A stretch of 64,000 bases of DNA from Pontibacter qinzhouensis (GTDB lineage Bacteria; Bacteroidota; Bacteroidia; Cytophagales; Hymenobacteraceae), in NCBI RefSeq assembly GCF_008017455.1, contig NZ_VRTY01000011.1:1-64000 (forward strand), given 5' to 3'. The translations under genes and the position numbers were made by a program. Below the pieces are notes generated by a model. That model worked only from the letters and a program-made list of their open reading frames with translations, searched no databases and had not been told where the DNA came from. Of this stretch, positions 55,370-63,470 are shown one piece after another (the first letter of the stretch is position 1; the number at the start of each line of letters is the position of its first letter).

Positions 55370-57050
55370 AAGCCTCTTCTAAATCTGTAATACATCCGTT
55401 ACTTGCATCGCTAACTGTTCTGCGGTACTTCAGCAGCACTCCCTGTGTCACGTTTGGCGCAGGTCTGGTCCACTTGTCGCGGCGCAGGCTCAGCAGGGCA
55501 TCGTCTACCAGCATGTGTATGGAGTTGGTAGTGGCATCCAATACAATCCAGTCCCCGTCTTCTACCAGGGCAATGTTGCCGCCATCGTAAGCCTCAGGGG
55601 TTACGTGCCCGATAACGAAGCCATGCGTGCCACCTGAAAATCGACCATCTGTTATAAGCGCTACTTTATCGCCAAGGCCAGCTCCCATAATGGCAGAGGT
55701 AGGCTTCAACATTTCCGGCATGCCTGGTCCGCCTTTCGGTCCGACATACCGGATTACGACCACATTGCCAGCTTTTATCTTGCCTTGCACAATGCCTTCG
55801 TTCAGTTCTTCTTCTGAGTTAAAGACCACAGCCGGACCTTCGAAACGCTCTCCTTCTTTACCGGATATTTTGGCCACGCCACCTTTAGTTGCCAGGTTAC
55901 CATAGAGTATCTGGATGTGGCCATCGGCCTTAATCGGGTTAGAGAGCGGTCGCAGCAGGTCTTGCTCTTCACCAAGTGGTTTTACATTGGCCAGGTTTTC
56001 GGCTATAGTTTTGCCTGTTACAGTAAGCAAGTCGCCGTTAATCAAACCTTCGTTGAGTAAGGTTTTCATGACGGCAGGTACACCACCTACTGCAAAAAGG
56101 TCCTCCATCAGGTATTTGCCACTAGGTTTCAGGTCGCCGAGAAGTGGTGTTCTGTCGCTTACTGCCTGAAAATCTTCCAGCGTCAGTTTTATACCGGCCG
56201 CATGTGCAATAGCAATCAGGTGAATAACAGCGTTGGTAGAGCCACCGAGCACGGTAATTAAAACCATGGCGTTTTCGAAAGCTTCTCTTACCAATATATC
56301 TCTTGGTTTAATGTCTTTTTCAAGCAGGATTCTCAGGTATGTTCCTGCGTTCAGGCACTCCTCGCGCTTCTCCTGGCTAACTGCCGGCAACGAAGAAGAG
56401 TAGGGCACCGACATACCCAGCGCCTCAGCGGCAGAGGCCATGGTATTGGCAGTATACATACCACCGCAAGCACCCGGACCTGGGCATGCATTCCGGATAA
56501 TGCCTTTATAATCTTCGTCAGAGATCTGGCCATTCAGCTTTTTGCCATAGGCTTCGAAGCACGATACTATATTGAGTTTATTTTCCTTAAACAAGCCACC
56601 TTTAATGGTACCGCCATACACCATCATGCTGGGGCGGTTCAGGCGGGCCATGGCAATAAGAGAGCCAGGCATGTTTTTGTCGCAACCTACCACACAAGCC
56701 AGCGCATCGTAGTTGTGTGCACCAGCCATAGCCTCAATAGAGTCGGCAATAATCTCGCGCGATACCAGCGAGTAGCGCATACCGGCAGTGCCGTTGGTTA
56801 TGCCATCGCTTACACCAATTGTATTAAACCGTAGCCCCACCATGTCAAGACCAGAGACTCCTAATTTCACATCATCAGCCAGGTCGTTGAGGTGCATGTT
56901 GCAGGTGTTGCCTTCAAAGCCGGTAGAGCAAATGCCTACAAAAGGCTTGCGCAAATCCTGTTCCGACAATCCAGAGCCGATAAGCATGGCCTGTGAAGCA
57001 GGTAGGCTGTCGTCTTGCGTGTAAATGCGGCTATATTTGTTTAATGCCAT
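55332..57050 (-). CDS. ilvD: Dihydroxy-acid dehydratase
   Basis: A 572-residue iron-sulphur enzyme of the IlvD/Edd family and first gene of the operon. It dehydrates dihydroxy acids in valine and isoleucine synthesis. Cluster cysteines appear in [12 protein letters not shown] (about 48-59), [14 protein letters not shown] and [17 protein letters not shown] (about 187-203), and [21 protein letters not shown] is the C-terminal family signature. A 16-codon Leu/Ile-rich frame overlaps its start codon. The next gene, ilvB, overlaps its end by 38 bp. Confidence 0.95.
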   Translation of the reverse strand: MALNKYSRIYTQDDSLPASQAMLIGSGLSEQDLRKPFVGICSTGFEGNTCNMHLNDLADDVKLGVSGLDMVGLRFNTIGVSDGITNGTAGMRYSLVSREIIADSIEAMAGAHNYDALACVVGCDKNMPGSLIAMARLNRPSMMVYGGTIKGGLFKENKLNIVSCFEAYGKKLNGQISDEDYKGIIRNACPGPGACGGMYTANTMASAAEALGMSVPYSSSLPAVSQEKREECLNAGTYLRILLEKDIKPRDILVREAFENAMVLITVLGGSTNAVIHLIAIAHAAGIKLTLEDFQAVSDRTPLLGDLKPSGKYLMEDLFAVGGVPAVMKTLLNEGLINGDLLTVTGKTIAENLANVKPLGEEQDLLRPLSNPIKADGHIQILYGNLATKGGVAKISGKEGERFEGPAVVFNSEEELNEGIVQGKIKAGNVVVIRYVGPKGGPGMPEMLKPTSAIMGAGLGDKVALITDGRFSGGTHGFVIGHVTPEAYDGGNIALVEDGDWIVLDATTNSIHMLVDDALLSLRRDKWTRPAPNVTQGVLLKYRRTVSDASNGCITDLEEAYVNERETSSGIA

Positions 57051-57091
57051 TGCTGTATTATTTTTAACAAGGTTATTTGGTGCAGAGCCAT
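57041..57091 (-). CDS. Possible Leu/Ile-rich leader peptide before ilvD
   Basis: A 16-codon frame, ATG 57091 to TAA 57041, reads [16 protein letters not shown], with six of sixteen residues Leu or Ile. It is preceded by AGGAG directly next to the ATG and ends 10 bases inside ilvD in another frame. A GCAGAG/CTCTGC pair could form just around its start. The spacing of the ribosome-binding site is too short to be ideal, and no terminator follows, so ordinary attenuation is not evident. It may be chance. Confidence 0.3.
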   Translation of the reverse strand: MALHQITLLKIIQQWH

Positions 57092-57814
57092 CTCCTGATG
57101 TTCGTCCTCTGCCTGTGTCTATTTCTTAAGCTAACAAGTCTCCTGTTCCTTTAAACAGATGGAGGCCAGTTAAATCTGTTCACAATTTCAGTGAATTAGT
57201 GCTGCAAGTGAAATCTTTTTTTTTATTTGCCACTATTTCTAATGATTCTTTTTTGTAGTATAAGATATTGATTAACAGTGCAATGTTTGCTTTGGTTCTA
57301 CAATCTCTAAGCGAATAATAGTTATTTATTTTAAGGAACTTTAGGTGTGTTTTGATCCAAATTGTAGTAATCAAATGAAATCAGCAGGCAGGCAAACTGG
57401 AGTTTATACTAGTGTAGCGTCTGCGGGTATAACATTTCATTGTGGCGTTTAGTTTGATGTTACCTTTTTAAGGTGTAGTAGCTGCTGGCTGGTAGGAAAT
57501 TATTCTAATGGAAATGGCCTTCGGAGAGAGTTTTGGGGTACAGGAGGCCAAGGGGTTGTTAGGCCACTAAGTGCTGGAGAACTATATGTTGCTGCAACAC
57601 CTGGTACCAGAACAAAAGCCGTGTAGCTTCTTAGATGTCGTGTGCTGTGTGATTGTCTTTGTGTAGCTGAGTGGATAAAGCTATATAACCTGTGCCAAAA
57701 CCTAGCTTGATAAGTTTCACTTATAGCTTAAAATTAGCTTATCGGTTTCTGCTCTTCCATTACTTACTAGTGAGTTCTTCTGTCTCCTGTTTTTTACTTG
57801 AGATATGATAGCAG
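57051..57814. other. Gene-poor stretch upstream of ilvD
   Basis: About 760 bp between the ilvD start and the stop of the leftward hypothetical gene. It holds the possible leader peptide, an A+T-rich block (57180-57400) and copy 15 of the 58-bp element (57497-57555). No promoter matching the phylum consensus was found with confidence. Confidence 0.5.
57497..57555 (+). repeat. 58-bp intergenic element, copy 15
   Basis: Head AATTATTCTAATGGAAA from 57498, core GGCCTTCGGAGAG and tail CAAGGGG at 57549-57555 (one base off). The tail points toward the stop of the leftward hypothetical gene, 260 bp away. Confidence 0.8.
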
Positions 57815-59196
57815 TTATTGCTTTGCCGCTTTTTTTTGAGAAAACACAATTCCTTTCACATCAAATTCACCTTTGGCCTTGTCTACTTCCTTCAAAACAG
57901 TCTTTTCAGTTGGGGCTTTTTCATTTAAAATGCAGGTAAAGTAGTAAGTTTTGTTAGGTGCCGGCATAAAACTGAAGCCATTTTCTTCATCGTCAGGCAG
58001 GCTTATCGTTGTTCCTGCACTATTGGTGCTCAAGTCCAGTTCTATAAACTCGTTTGGGTGAAAAAGCTTTTCCTCACCATTAAGTCTTACTATAACAGGC
58101 GTTTTCTGCTCGCCTTTTGCCTGCCGGTATACAATTAGTTTTGCATTAGCTGTGTTCACGCCAACAGGTTTGCCATTGTAAGTAACTGTTCCTGCAACCA
58201 GGTCGAGCTGGTACATGGCTGGTTTGGAGGTAGCGGCTGCAACGCCTCCAGCAATAGCAGCTCCAACTAACCCGCCCATTACAGCACTTGTTACAATCAG
58301 TCCGCTGGCATCGTTTATAGGAGGACCTGAAAAGCTAAAGCTGCTACCATCAAACATCAGTTGGTAGTACACGCCTGCAAACTTATAGTAGGTTTTGTTC
58401 TGGTGGGTAAAGCCCCATGCCGTCGGCAATAATTTGGCTTTTCCTTCAGCAGTTACTATCACAGGAATCCACTCACCACCTCCAACCATAATGTTAGAAA
58501 AAGTACTTCTATGCCTTATTTCATAGCCGGAAGTAATGCTAGGTGCGTTATTCCTGAATTCATTCATTGTCAGATAGATGCCAGGTACAGGAGTCTTTGT
58601 ACTAATAGGATAGGCGCTTGCTGCCACTATTGTATCGTAAGGGCCTTTGGCTTCCTCCTCTGTTAGTAAAATCGAACCCGCATGCAGCTTGCTCCACGAC
58701 TTTGTAGAGAACTCTTTGAGGCAGCTGTGTATAGCATTGGCAATATTCTGTTCATGTTTTCTTGTTACATCGAGCCCATTTTGGCTTACAATGGCAGTAG
58801 CGGTATATAATTTATAGTAAGACTGACCGGAGCGGTAGAGGAAGTCAACCAATAGCTCAGCTGTTCCTGTTTCAGTGTTAATGGTTGTGTGCTCCGATAC
58901 CCACAGTTTATTTATCCGTAAAATTACCGGTTCCTGGTTTCCCTGCTTTGGATAATGGTTCGTCATAAACTGCTGTAGTTCCTCCTCTAGTGGCTGAGCA
59001 AAAATAGCAGGTATCACAGCCCTGCCTGTACCTCGCCAACCGCCTGCTTGTTGGGTCTGCTGTCTATTACTTCTGCTATATAAAATTGCCGATCCAGCGA
59101 CTCCAAACTCTGGTTTTTAAAGCTTAAGGTGCGTGATTGCGAGAATACTATTGAAAATGTGAAGAGGAGAAGAAGGGCTGTAAAAGTAGATTTCAT
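57815..59196 (-). pseudogene. Secreted hypothetical protein, apparently split by a frameshift
   Basis: Two leftward frames join here. The first, ATG 59196 to TGA 59014, gives a signal peptide (MKSTFTALLLLFTFSIVFSQ) and the segment FYIAEVIDSRPNKQAVGEVQAGL. The second, overlapping at 59014-59017, opens at GTG and gives 400 residues from IPAIFAQPLEEELQQFM to KGIVFSQKKAAKQ. The second has no signal of its own, and joining them one base out near 59018-59035 gives a natural secreted protein of about 459 residues. It includes a Gly/Ala-rich hydrophobic segment (VMGGLVGAAIAGGVAAAT). The family is not recognised. The break may be a real mutation, programmed shifting or a sequence error. Confidence 0.65.
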
Positions 59197-59254
59197 AAAG
59201 TAGTGTTGAGTGCTATAATGTATACATATAGTACTATATTCGCAAATGTTAAGG

Positions 59255-59294
59255 CAAAAAAATACCCGAGGCTGCAAAAGCTACCCCGGGTATC
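59255..59294 (-). terminator. Intrinsic terminator of typA
   Basis: Minus-strand ATACCCGGGGTAGC and GCAGCCTCGGGTAT form a stem with two mismatches around TTTT, followed by seven T's. It lies 21 bp after the typA stop. The plus-strand side also has an A run but only weak T's. Confidence 0.85.
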
Positions 59295-59314
59295 TTAAAA
59301 TATTTTAAGAAATA

Positions 59315-61120
59315 TTATCCTTCAGACTTCGACATGCGGTTACGCTCGTTCTCGTCGAGGTAAATTTTGCGCATGCGGATGCTCTTTGGAGTTACTTCCA
59401 GCAATTCATCTTTCTGTATATATTCCATGGCTTCTTCCAGAGAGAAGTTTTTGGCAGGAGCGATCTTCACGTTGTTATCTGAGCCGGAAGCACGCATGTT
59501 GGTAAGCTTCTTGCCTTTCTGAATGTTTACCGTTATGTCGTTCTGACGGCTGTGCTCGCCAATTACCTGGCCCATGTACACATCTACACCCGGATCAACG
59601 AAGAAAGAACCGCGATCCTGTAGTTTGTCAATAGAGTAAGCAGTTCCAGGGCCTGTTTCCATAGAAATGATAGAACCGTTAATGCGGCCTGGTATGTTGC
59701 CTTTGTGCGGCTCGTACTGGCTGAAACGGTGGTTCATAATCGCCTCACCTGCTGTAGCAGTCAGGATGTTGTTACGCAGGCCAATAAGACCTCGCGCCGG
59801 AATGTTGAACTCCAGGTGCTGCAGATCTCCCTTTGGCTCCATGATAGTCAGCTCACCTTTACGCTGGGTTACCAGTTCAATTACCTTACCGGCAGTTTCT
59901 TCTGGTACGTCTACTACCATGTGCTCGATAGGCTCGCAACGAACACCGTCAATTTCTTTATAAATTACCTGTGGCTGACCAACCTGAAGCTCATAGCCTT
60001 CGCGGCGCATAGTTTCGATAAGTACAGACAAGTGCAGAATACCACGACCAAATACCAGGAAGGTATCTTCACGGTCGGTTTCCTGCACACGCAGAGCCAG
60101 GTTTTTCTCAGTTTCTTTGAACAAGCGGTCGCGCAGGTGGCGCGATGTCACGAACTTGCCCTCTTTACCGAAGAAAGGAGAGTTGTTGATCGTGAAGAGC
60201 ATGTTCATTGTAGGCTCATCAATAGAGATACGCTTCAGTGGTTCCGGGTTGATTGGGTCAGCAATGGTATCGCCAATGTCGAAACCTTCGATACCGGTTA
60301 CAGCGCATATTTCGCCGGCAGTTACCTCAGGAACGCTCTTTCTGCCAAGTCCTTCAAAGATCTGCAGTTCGGCGATTTTTCCTTTCTTAATAGAACCGTC
60401 TGCTTTGCACAAGCTAATAGGCATACCTTCCTTCAGGGTACCACGGTGCACACGACCAATGGCAATACGACCTACGAAAGAAGAATAATCGAGTGACGTG
60501 ATCTGCATCTGAGGTGTTCCATCGAGGTAAGGAGCAGGAGGGATTACTTCAATGATGGCATCCAGCAGTGGCGTGATGTTGTCGGTTGGTTTTGTCCAGT
60601 CGGTGCTCATCCAGCCTTGTTTCGAAGAGCCGTAAAGTGTCACGAAATCCAGCTGATCTTCTGATGCTTCCAGGTTAAACATCAGGTCGAATACCTGCTC
60701 GTGCACCTCATCAGGACGGCAGTTTTCTTTGTCTACTTTGTTCACTACCACGATCGGCTTCAGGCCCAGCTGAATAGCTTTGCCAAGTACGAAGCGTGTT
60801 TGAGGCATGGCACCTTCAAAGGCATCTACCAGCAGTAGCACGCCATCGGCCATTTTAAGTACACGCTCTACCTCACCGCCAAAGTCGGCGTGACCAGGTG
60901 TGTCAATAATATTGATCTTAACGTCTTTGTAACGAACAGAAACGTTCTTGGAAACGATCGTGATGCCGCGTTCGCGCTCCAGATCATTGTTGTCCAAAAT
61001 CAGGTCGTCAAAGTGCTGGTGGTCAGCAAAAAGCTTTGAAGCATGAATGATCTTATCCACGAGTGTAGTCTTGCCGTGGTCAACGTGTGCGATAATCGCG
61101 ATATTTCGAATATTTTGCAT
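59315..61120 (-). CDS. typA: Ribosome-associated GTPase TypA/BipA
   Basis: A 601-residue translational GTPase related to EF-G. G1 is AHVDHGKTTLVDKII (residues 11-25), switch 2 is DTPGHADFGGEVERVL, and G4 is NKVDKENC. C-terminal domains III, V and the BipA-specific domain follow (EPTMNMLFTINNSPFFGKEG, MEPKGDLQHLEFNIPARGLI, and the end ITPKSIRMRK-like VTPKSIRMRKIYLDENERNR). It binds the ribosome and supports 50S assembly and stress growth. A TACCTTTG -7 box lies 21 bp upstream of the ATG (minus strand, 61148-61141), without a clear TTG at the right spacing. Monocistronic. Confidence 0.95.
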   Translation of the reverse strand: MQNIRNIAIIAHVDHGKTTLVDKIIHASKLFADHQHFDDLILDNNDLERERGITIVSKNVSVRYKDVKINIIDTPGHADFGGEVERVLKMADGVLLLVDAFEGAMPQTRFVLGKAIQLGLKPIVVVNKVDKENCRPDEVHEQVFDLMFNLEASEDQLDFVTLYGSSKQGWMSTDWTKPTDNITPLLDAIIEVIPPAPYLDGTPQMQITSLDYSSFVGRIAIGRVHRGTLKEGMPISLCKADGSIKKGKIAELQIFEGLGRKSVPEVTAGEICAVTGIEGFDIGDTIADPINPEPLKRISIDEPTMNMLFTINNSPFFGKEGKFVTSRHLRDRLFKETEKNLALRVQETDREDTFLVFGRGILHLSVLIETMRREGYELQVGQPQVIYKEIDGVRCEPIEHMVVDVPEETAGKVIELVTQRKGELTIMEPKGDLQHLEFNIPARGLIGLRNNILTATAGEAIMNHRFSQYEPHKGNIPGRINGSIISMETGPGTAYSIDKLQDRGSFFVDPGVDVYMGQVIGEHSRQNDITVNIQKGKKLTNMRASGSDNNVKIAPAKNFSLEEAMEYIQKDELLEVTPKSIRMRKIYLDENERNRMSKSEG

Positions 61121-61398
61121 TGAATTGGGTTTTCGAGCCGCAAAGGTACAGAAAAGGGTTGATATTTTTTGTAGCCTGCCCGAAATAAACTGATTATGAA
61201 TTTATTAACTTCTTATTTTACAGCCTTCTGGGCATGTAAAGGAGCTAACACCATCCTGACAAGGTTTGTTCATTTAAGGCATTAAATAGCGCTTTGTCCT
61301 GTAAAATGGCGTGCAGTAGGGGCAGTGGTAGCTGCCTCACAGCTCTTAACGGGCATAGGTAAGCTGATTTTACTACAGTTGCACCAAGCCAGCTGCGG

Positions 61399-61456
61399 AC
61401 CCTTGGCGTTAAAAGCGCTTACAGCCTTTGGAAGGCTGATTTCATTTAAATAATTA
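61399..61456 (-). repeat. 58-bp intergenic element, copy 16
   Basis: Reverse-oriented copy: tail ACCCTTG at 61399-61405 and head AATAATT ending at 61455. The core forms CAGCCTT-TGG-AAGGCTG, a 7-bp stem. It pairs head to head with copy 17. Confidence 0.9.
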
Positions 61457-61484
61457 CCAAAGCGCAACAGCTTGTTCACTCTGG

Positions 61485-61542
61485 CAATTATTTAAATGAA
61501 ATCAGCCTCCAGAAGCTTTTTCCAGCATTTCAGGTCAAGGGT
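61485..61542 (+). repeat. 58-bp intergenic element, copy 17
   Basis: Head CAATTATTTAAATGAAA from 61485, core AGCCTCCAGAAGC, tail CAAGGGT at 61536-61542. The tail lies 9 bp from the stop codon of the leftward oxidoreductase gene. Its first 23 bases after the C are identical to those of copy 16. Confidence 0.9.
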
Positions 61543-61551
61543 TAAAGGGGT

Positions 61552-62961
61552 TTAATCTTCTGGCTGGCTCAGTTTCAGGAACAGATTATTGAACGATTCG
61601 ATGTAGGTGGGATGCGCAAAAACACCTTCCTGCAACTGCTGGTAAGTGAGTTTGCCCATCATGGCAATCTGCAACGCCGACATAATTTCGCCGCCTTCTG
61701 GTGCCAGTATAGCAGCTCCCAGAATCTGGTCTGTCTCCGCATCTACAAGCACTTTGTAGAACCCGTTTGTCTGGCCGGTTTCGATGCCACGAGCCACTGT
61801 TGCCATTTCTAGTTTCGCTGCTTTGTAGTTTAAGTGCTGTTCTTTTGCCTGCTTCTCTGTAAGGCCGATGCGGCCAAGTTGCGGGTCTGTGAAAACGCAG
61901 TAAGGCACCGGGCGGTCTGCAGTCGATCGTTTTTTTTGGTGCAGAAACATGTCGCGCAGTATCCGGAAGTCGTCGTAGGAGATGTGCGTAAACATGGGGC
62001 CGCCTTTTACATCGCCAATAGCATACACACCCTCCGAAGAGGTGCAAAGGTGCTGGTCTGTTTTGATGTTGCCTTTCTCGTCTGTTCTGATGCCTGCTTT
62101 TTCTAGCTGCAGGCCTTCGGTGTTTGCTTTTACACCTGTAGCCAGCAAAATATGGCTAGCCTGCACCTCCTGAAGCTGCCCGGAAGCATCTTTTACCTTC
62201 AGCAGCAGGTTACCTTCAGCAAGCTGCTGTGCCTGCTGGGGTTCCGCTTCGAGCAGTAGCTCAATTCCTTCCGATTTGAGGAGGTGCTGCAGGGCTTCTG
62301 CTACATCTGGGTCTTCGCGTGTCAGGAGCTGACCGGTGCGTTGTACAATGGTAACGCGGCTCCCAAAGCGTCTGAACATCTGCCCAAACTCCACAGCTAT
62401 GTAGCCACCACCAATAATTAGTAAATGCGCTGGCAGCTCCGTTAGCTCCTGTATGGTTTTATGGGTGAGGTAAGTAACCTTGTCCAGGCCATTTATGGCA
62501 GGTATGCGGGTGCTGGTGCCGGTGTTGAGAATTATTTTGTCGGCCGTAACCTCGCGTTTGTCTCCGTCTGCAGAAGTTAAAAGTAGTTTGTTTGGACCCA
62601 AAAACGAGGCTTTACTAAAAATCAGGTCTGCTTCCGATTCTTCCAGCCCGCTCTGGCTGCCATCTCTGAACTTTTTTACCACGGCATCCCGGCGGTTTTT
62701 TACAGCCTGCAGGTCTACCTGGCTTAGCTGGGCCTGCACCCCGAAATCGGCTGCGTGCCTCACCGTATGGGCTACCTGGGCACTGGCCAACAGGGTTTTG
62801 GTAGGGGTGCAGCCGTAGTTAACGCAGGAGCCGCCCACATGATGCTCTTCAATTAAAGCTACTTTCCAGCCTGCACTGGCAAGCTCTTTTACCAGTGGTG
62901 TACCCCCTTGCCCCGACCCCACAACAATGGCATCGTAATGTGTTGTTTTATCTTGAGACAT
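61552..62961 (-). CDS. Pyridine nucleotide-disulphide oxidoreductase (class I, FAD)
   Basis: A 469-residue flavoprotein of the dihydrolipoamide dehydrogenase/mercuric reductase superfamily. FAD binding is seen in AIVVGSGQGGTPLVKELASA, the redox-active disulphide in GGSCVNYGCTPTKT (Cys46 and Cys51), and NAD(P) binding in LLIIGGGYIAVEFGQMF (about 170-186). The C-terminus has FAHPTYIESFNNLF, with the catalytic His-Pro-Thr but no C-terminal Cys pair, so it is not a true mercuric reductase despite frequent annotation as such. The substrate is unknown. The gene is alone, far from 2-oxoacid dehydrogenase genes. Confidence 0.87.
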   Translation of the reverse strand: MSQDKTTHYDAIVVGSGQGGTPLVKELASAGWKVALIEEHHVGGSCVNYGCTPTKTLLASAQVAHTVRHAADFGVQAQLSQVDLQAVKNRRDAVVKKFRDGSQSGLEESEADLIFSKASFLGPNKLLLTSADGDKREVTADKIILNTGTSTRIPAINGLDKVTYLTHKTIQELTELPAHLLIIGGGYIAVEFGQMFRRFGSRVTIVQRTGQLLTREDPDVAEALQHLLKSEGIELLLEAEPQQAQQLAEGNLLLKVKDASGQLQEVQASHILLATGVKANTEGLQLEKAGIRTDEKGNIKTDQHLCTSSEGVYAIGDVKGGPMFTHISYDDFRILRDMFLHQKKRSTADRPVPYCVFTDPQLGRIGLTEKQAKEQHLNYKAAKLEMATVARGIETGQTNGFYKVLVDAETDQILGAAILAPEGGEIMSALQIAMMGKLTYQQLQEGVFAHPTYIESFNNLFLKLSQPED

Positions 62962-63142
62962 TCTGTTATGGCTTCGTTCTTTTTTCTGTATATTTTAGCT
63001 ATACGGCCACAATGCCATTGCTGCCGTACTGCTTGTACAAAACTCACCTGCTGAGAAAGGCACATAACAGTTTATCTTCTGTTGTTAATGAAGAAATTAA
63101 ACGAAGCCGTACAGGAAGCAGAATCGTAGCAATTCCTTATTC

Positions 63143-63221
63143 GCTCACCCACTCAATCAATCAGTCGAAATTACTCTCAATCAGCCATTCAACTATTTAA
63201 CAATCAACAACCATCAATCAT
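63143..63221 (+). repeat. Degenerate G-poor tract preceding copy 18
   Basis: Units such as ACTCAATCAATCAGTCG, CAATCAGCCATTCAACTATT and TAACAATCAACAACC run directly into the head of copy 18, as in the tract before copy 9. Confidence 0.6.
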
Positions 63222-63280
63222 CAATTATTTCAATGAAAACAGCCTTCCAAAGGCTTTTGGGCTTCTGAAGGGTCAAGGGT
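63222..63280 (+). repeat. 58-bp intergenic element, copy 18
   Basis: Head CAATTATTTCAATGAAAA from 63222, core AGCCTT-CCA-AAGGCT followed by TTTT (a clean hairpin with T run), tail CAAGGGT at 63274-63280. It lies 190 bp upstream of the bestrophin-like gene. Confidence 0.9.
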
Positions 63281-63470
63281 AAAACCCAGGGCTTTTTTAA
63301 ATTAGCGGCCTTATGAGTAGCTTTGCCTTAGATGCCTTCGTACGACATCCTGCAAGCCGCTGTTAACGAAAGTTAAGTGCCTTTTTTGCTATAAATCAGC
63401 GGCAACACCAGGCATGCTTTTTAAACTTGGCTGCTTTGTTTTTTCATGATGCTCGTACAAATTTCTTAGC

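Larger units (their letters stand above)
61121..61551. other. Gene-free stretch with a head-to-head pair of 58-bp elements
   Basis: It contains copies 16 (61399-61456, reverse) and 17 (61485-61542, forward), whose heads form a 23-bp perfect inverted repeat (61433-61455 and 61486-61508) around a 30-bp spacer. The typA upstream region at 61121-61200 includes the TACCTTTG box. No coding frame. Confidence 0.6.
62962..63470. other. Gene-free stretch with a G-poor tract and one 58-bp element
   Basis: Between two divergently oriented genes. The sequence from about 63143 to 63221 consists of CAATCA/ACTCAA-type units leading into copy 18 (63222-63280). No promoter was recognised with confidence and no coding frame was supported. 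Confidence 0.5.

Noticed and set aside
57098-57154. Plus-strand 18-codon frame with eight Leu codons ([18 protein letters not shown]), looking like an attenuator peptide.
   Set aside because: It is on the strand opposite to ilvD and no plus-strand gene follows it for several kilobases, so it is most likely chance in a C/T-rich leader.
61552-62961. Annotation as mercuric reductase.
   Set aside because: The protein lacks the C-terminal cysteine pair and N-terminal metal-binding domain of MerA; only the general flavoprotein disulphide reductase features are present.
1285-63280. Interpretation of the 58-bp elements as a CRISPR array.
   Set aside because: Copies are dispersed singly or in inverted pairs over 62 kb, in both orientations, with genes between them, and have no regular spacers or cas genes.
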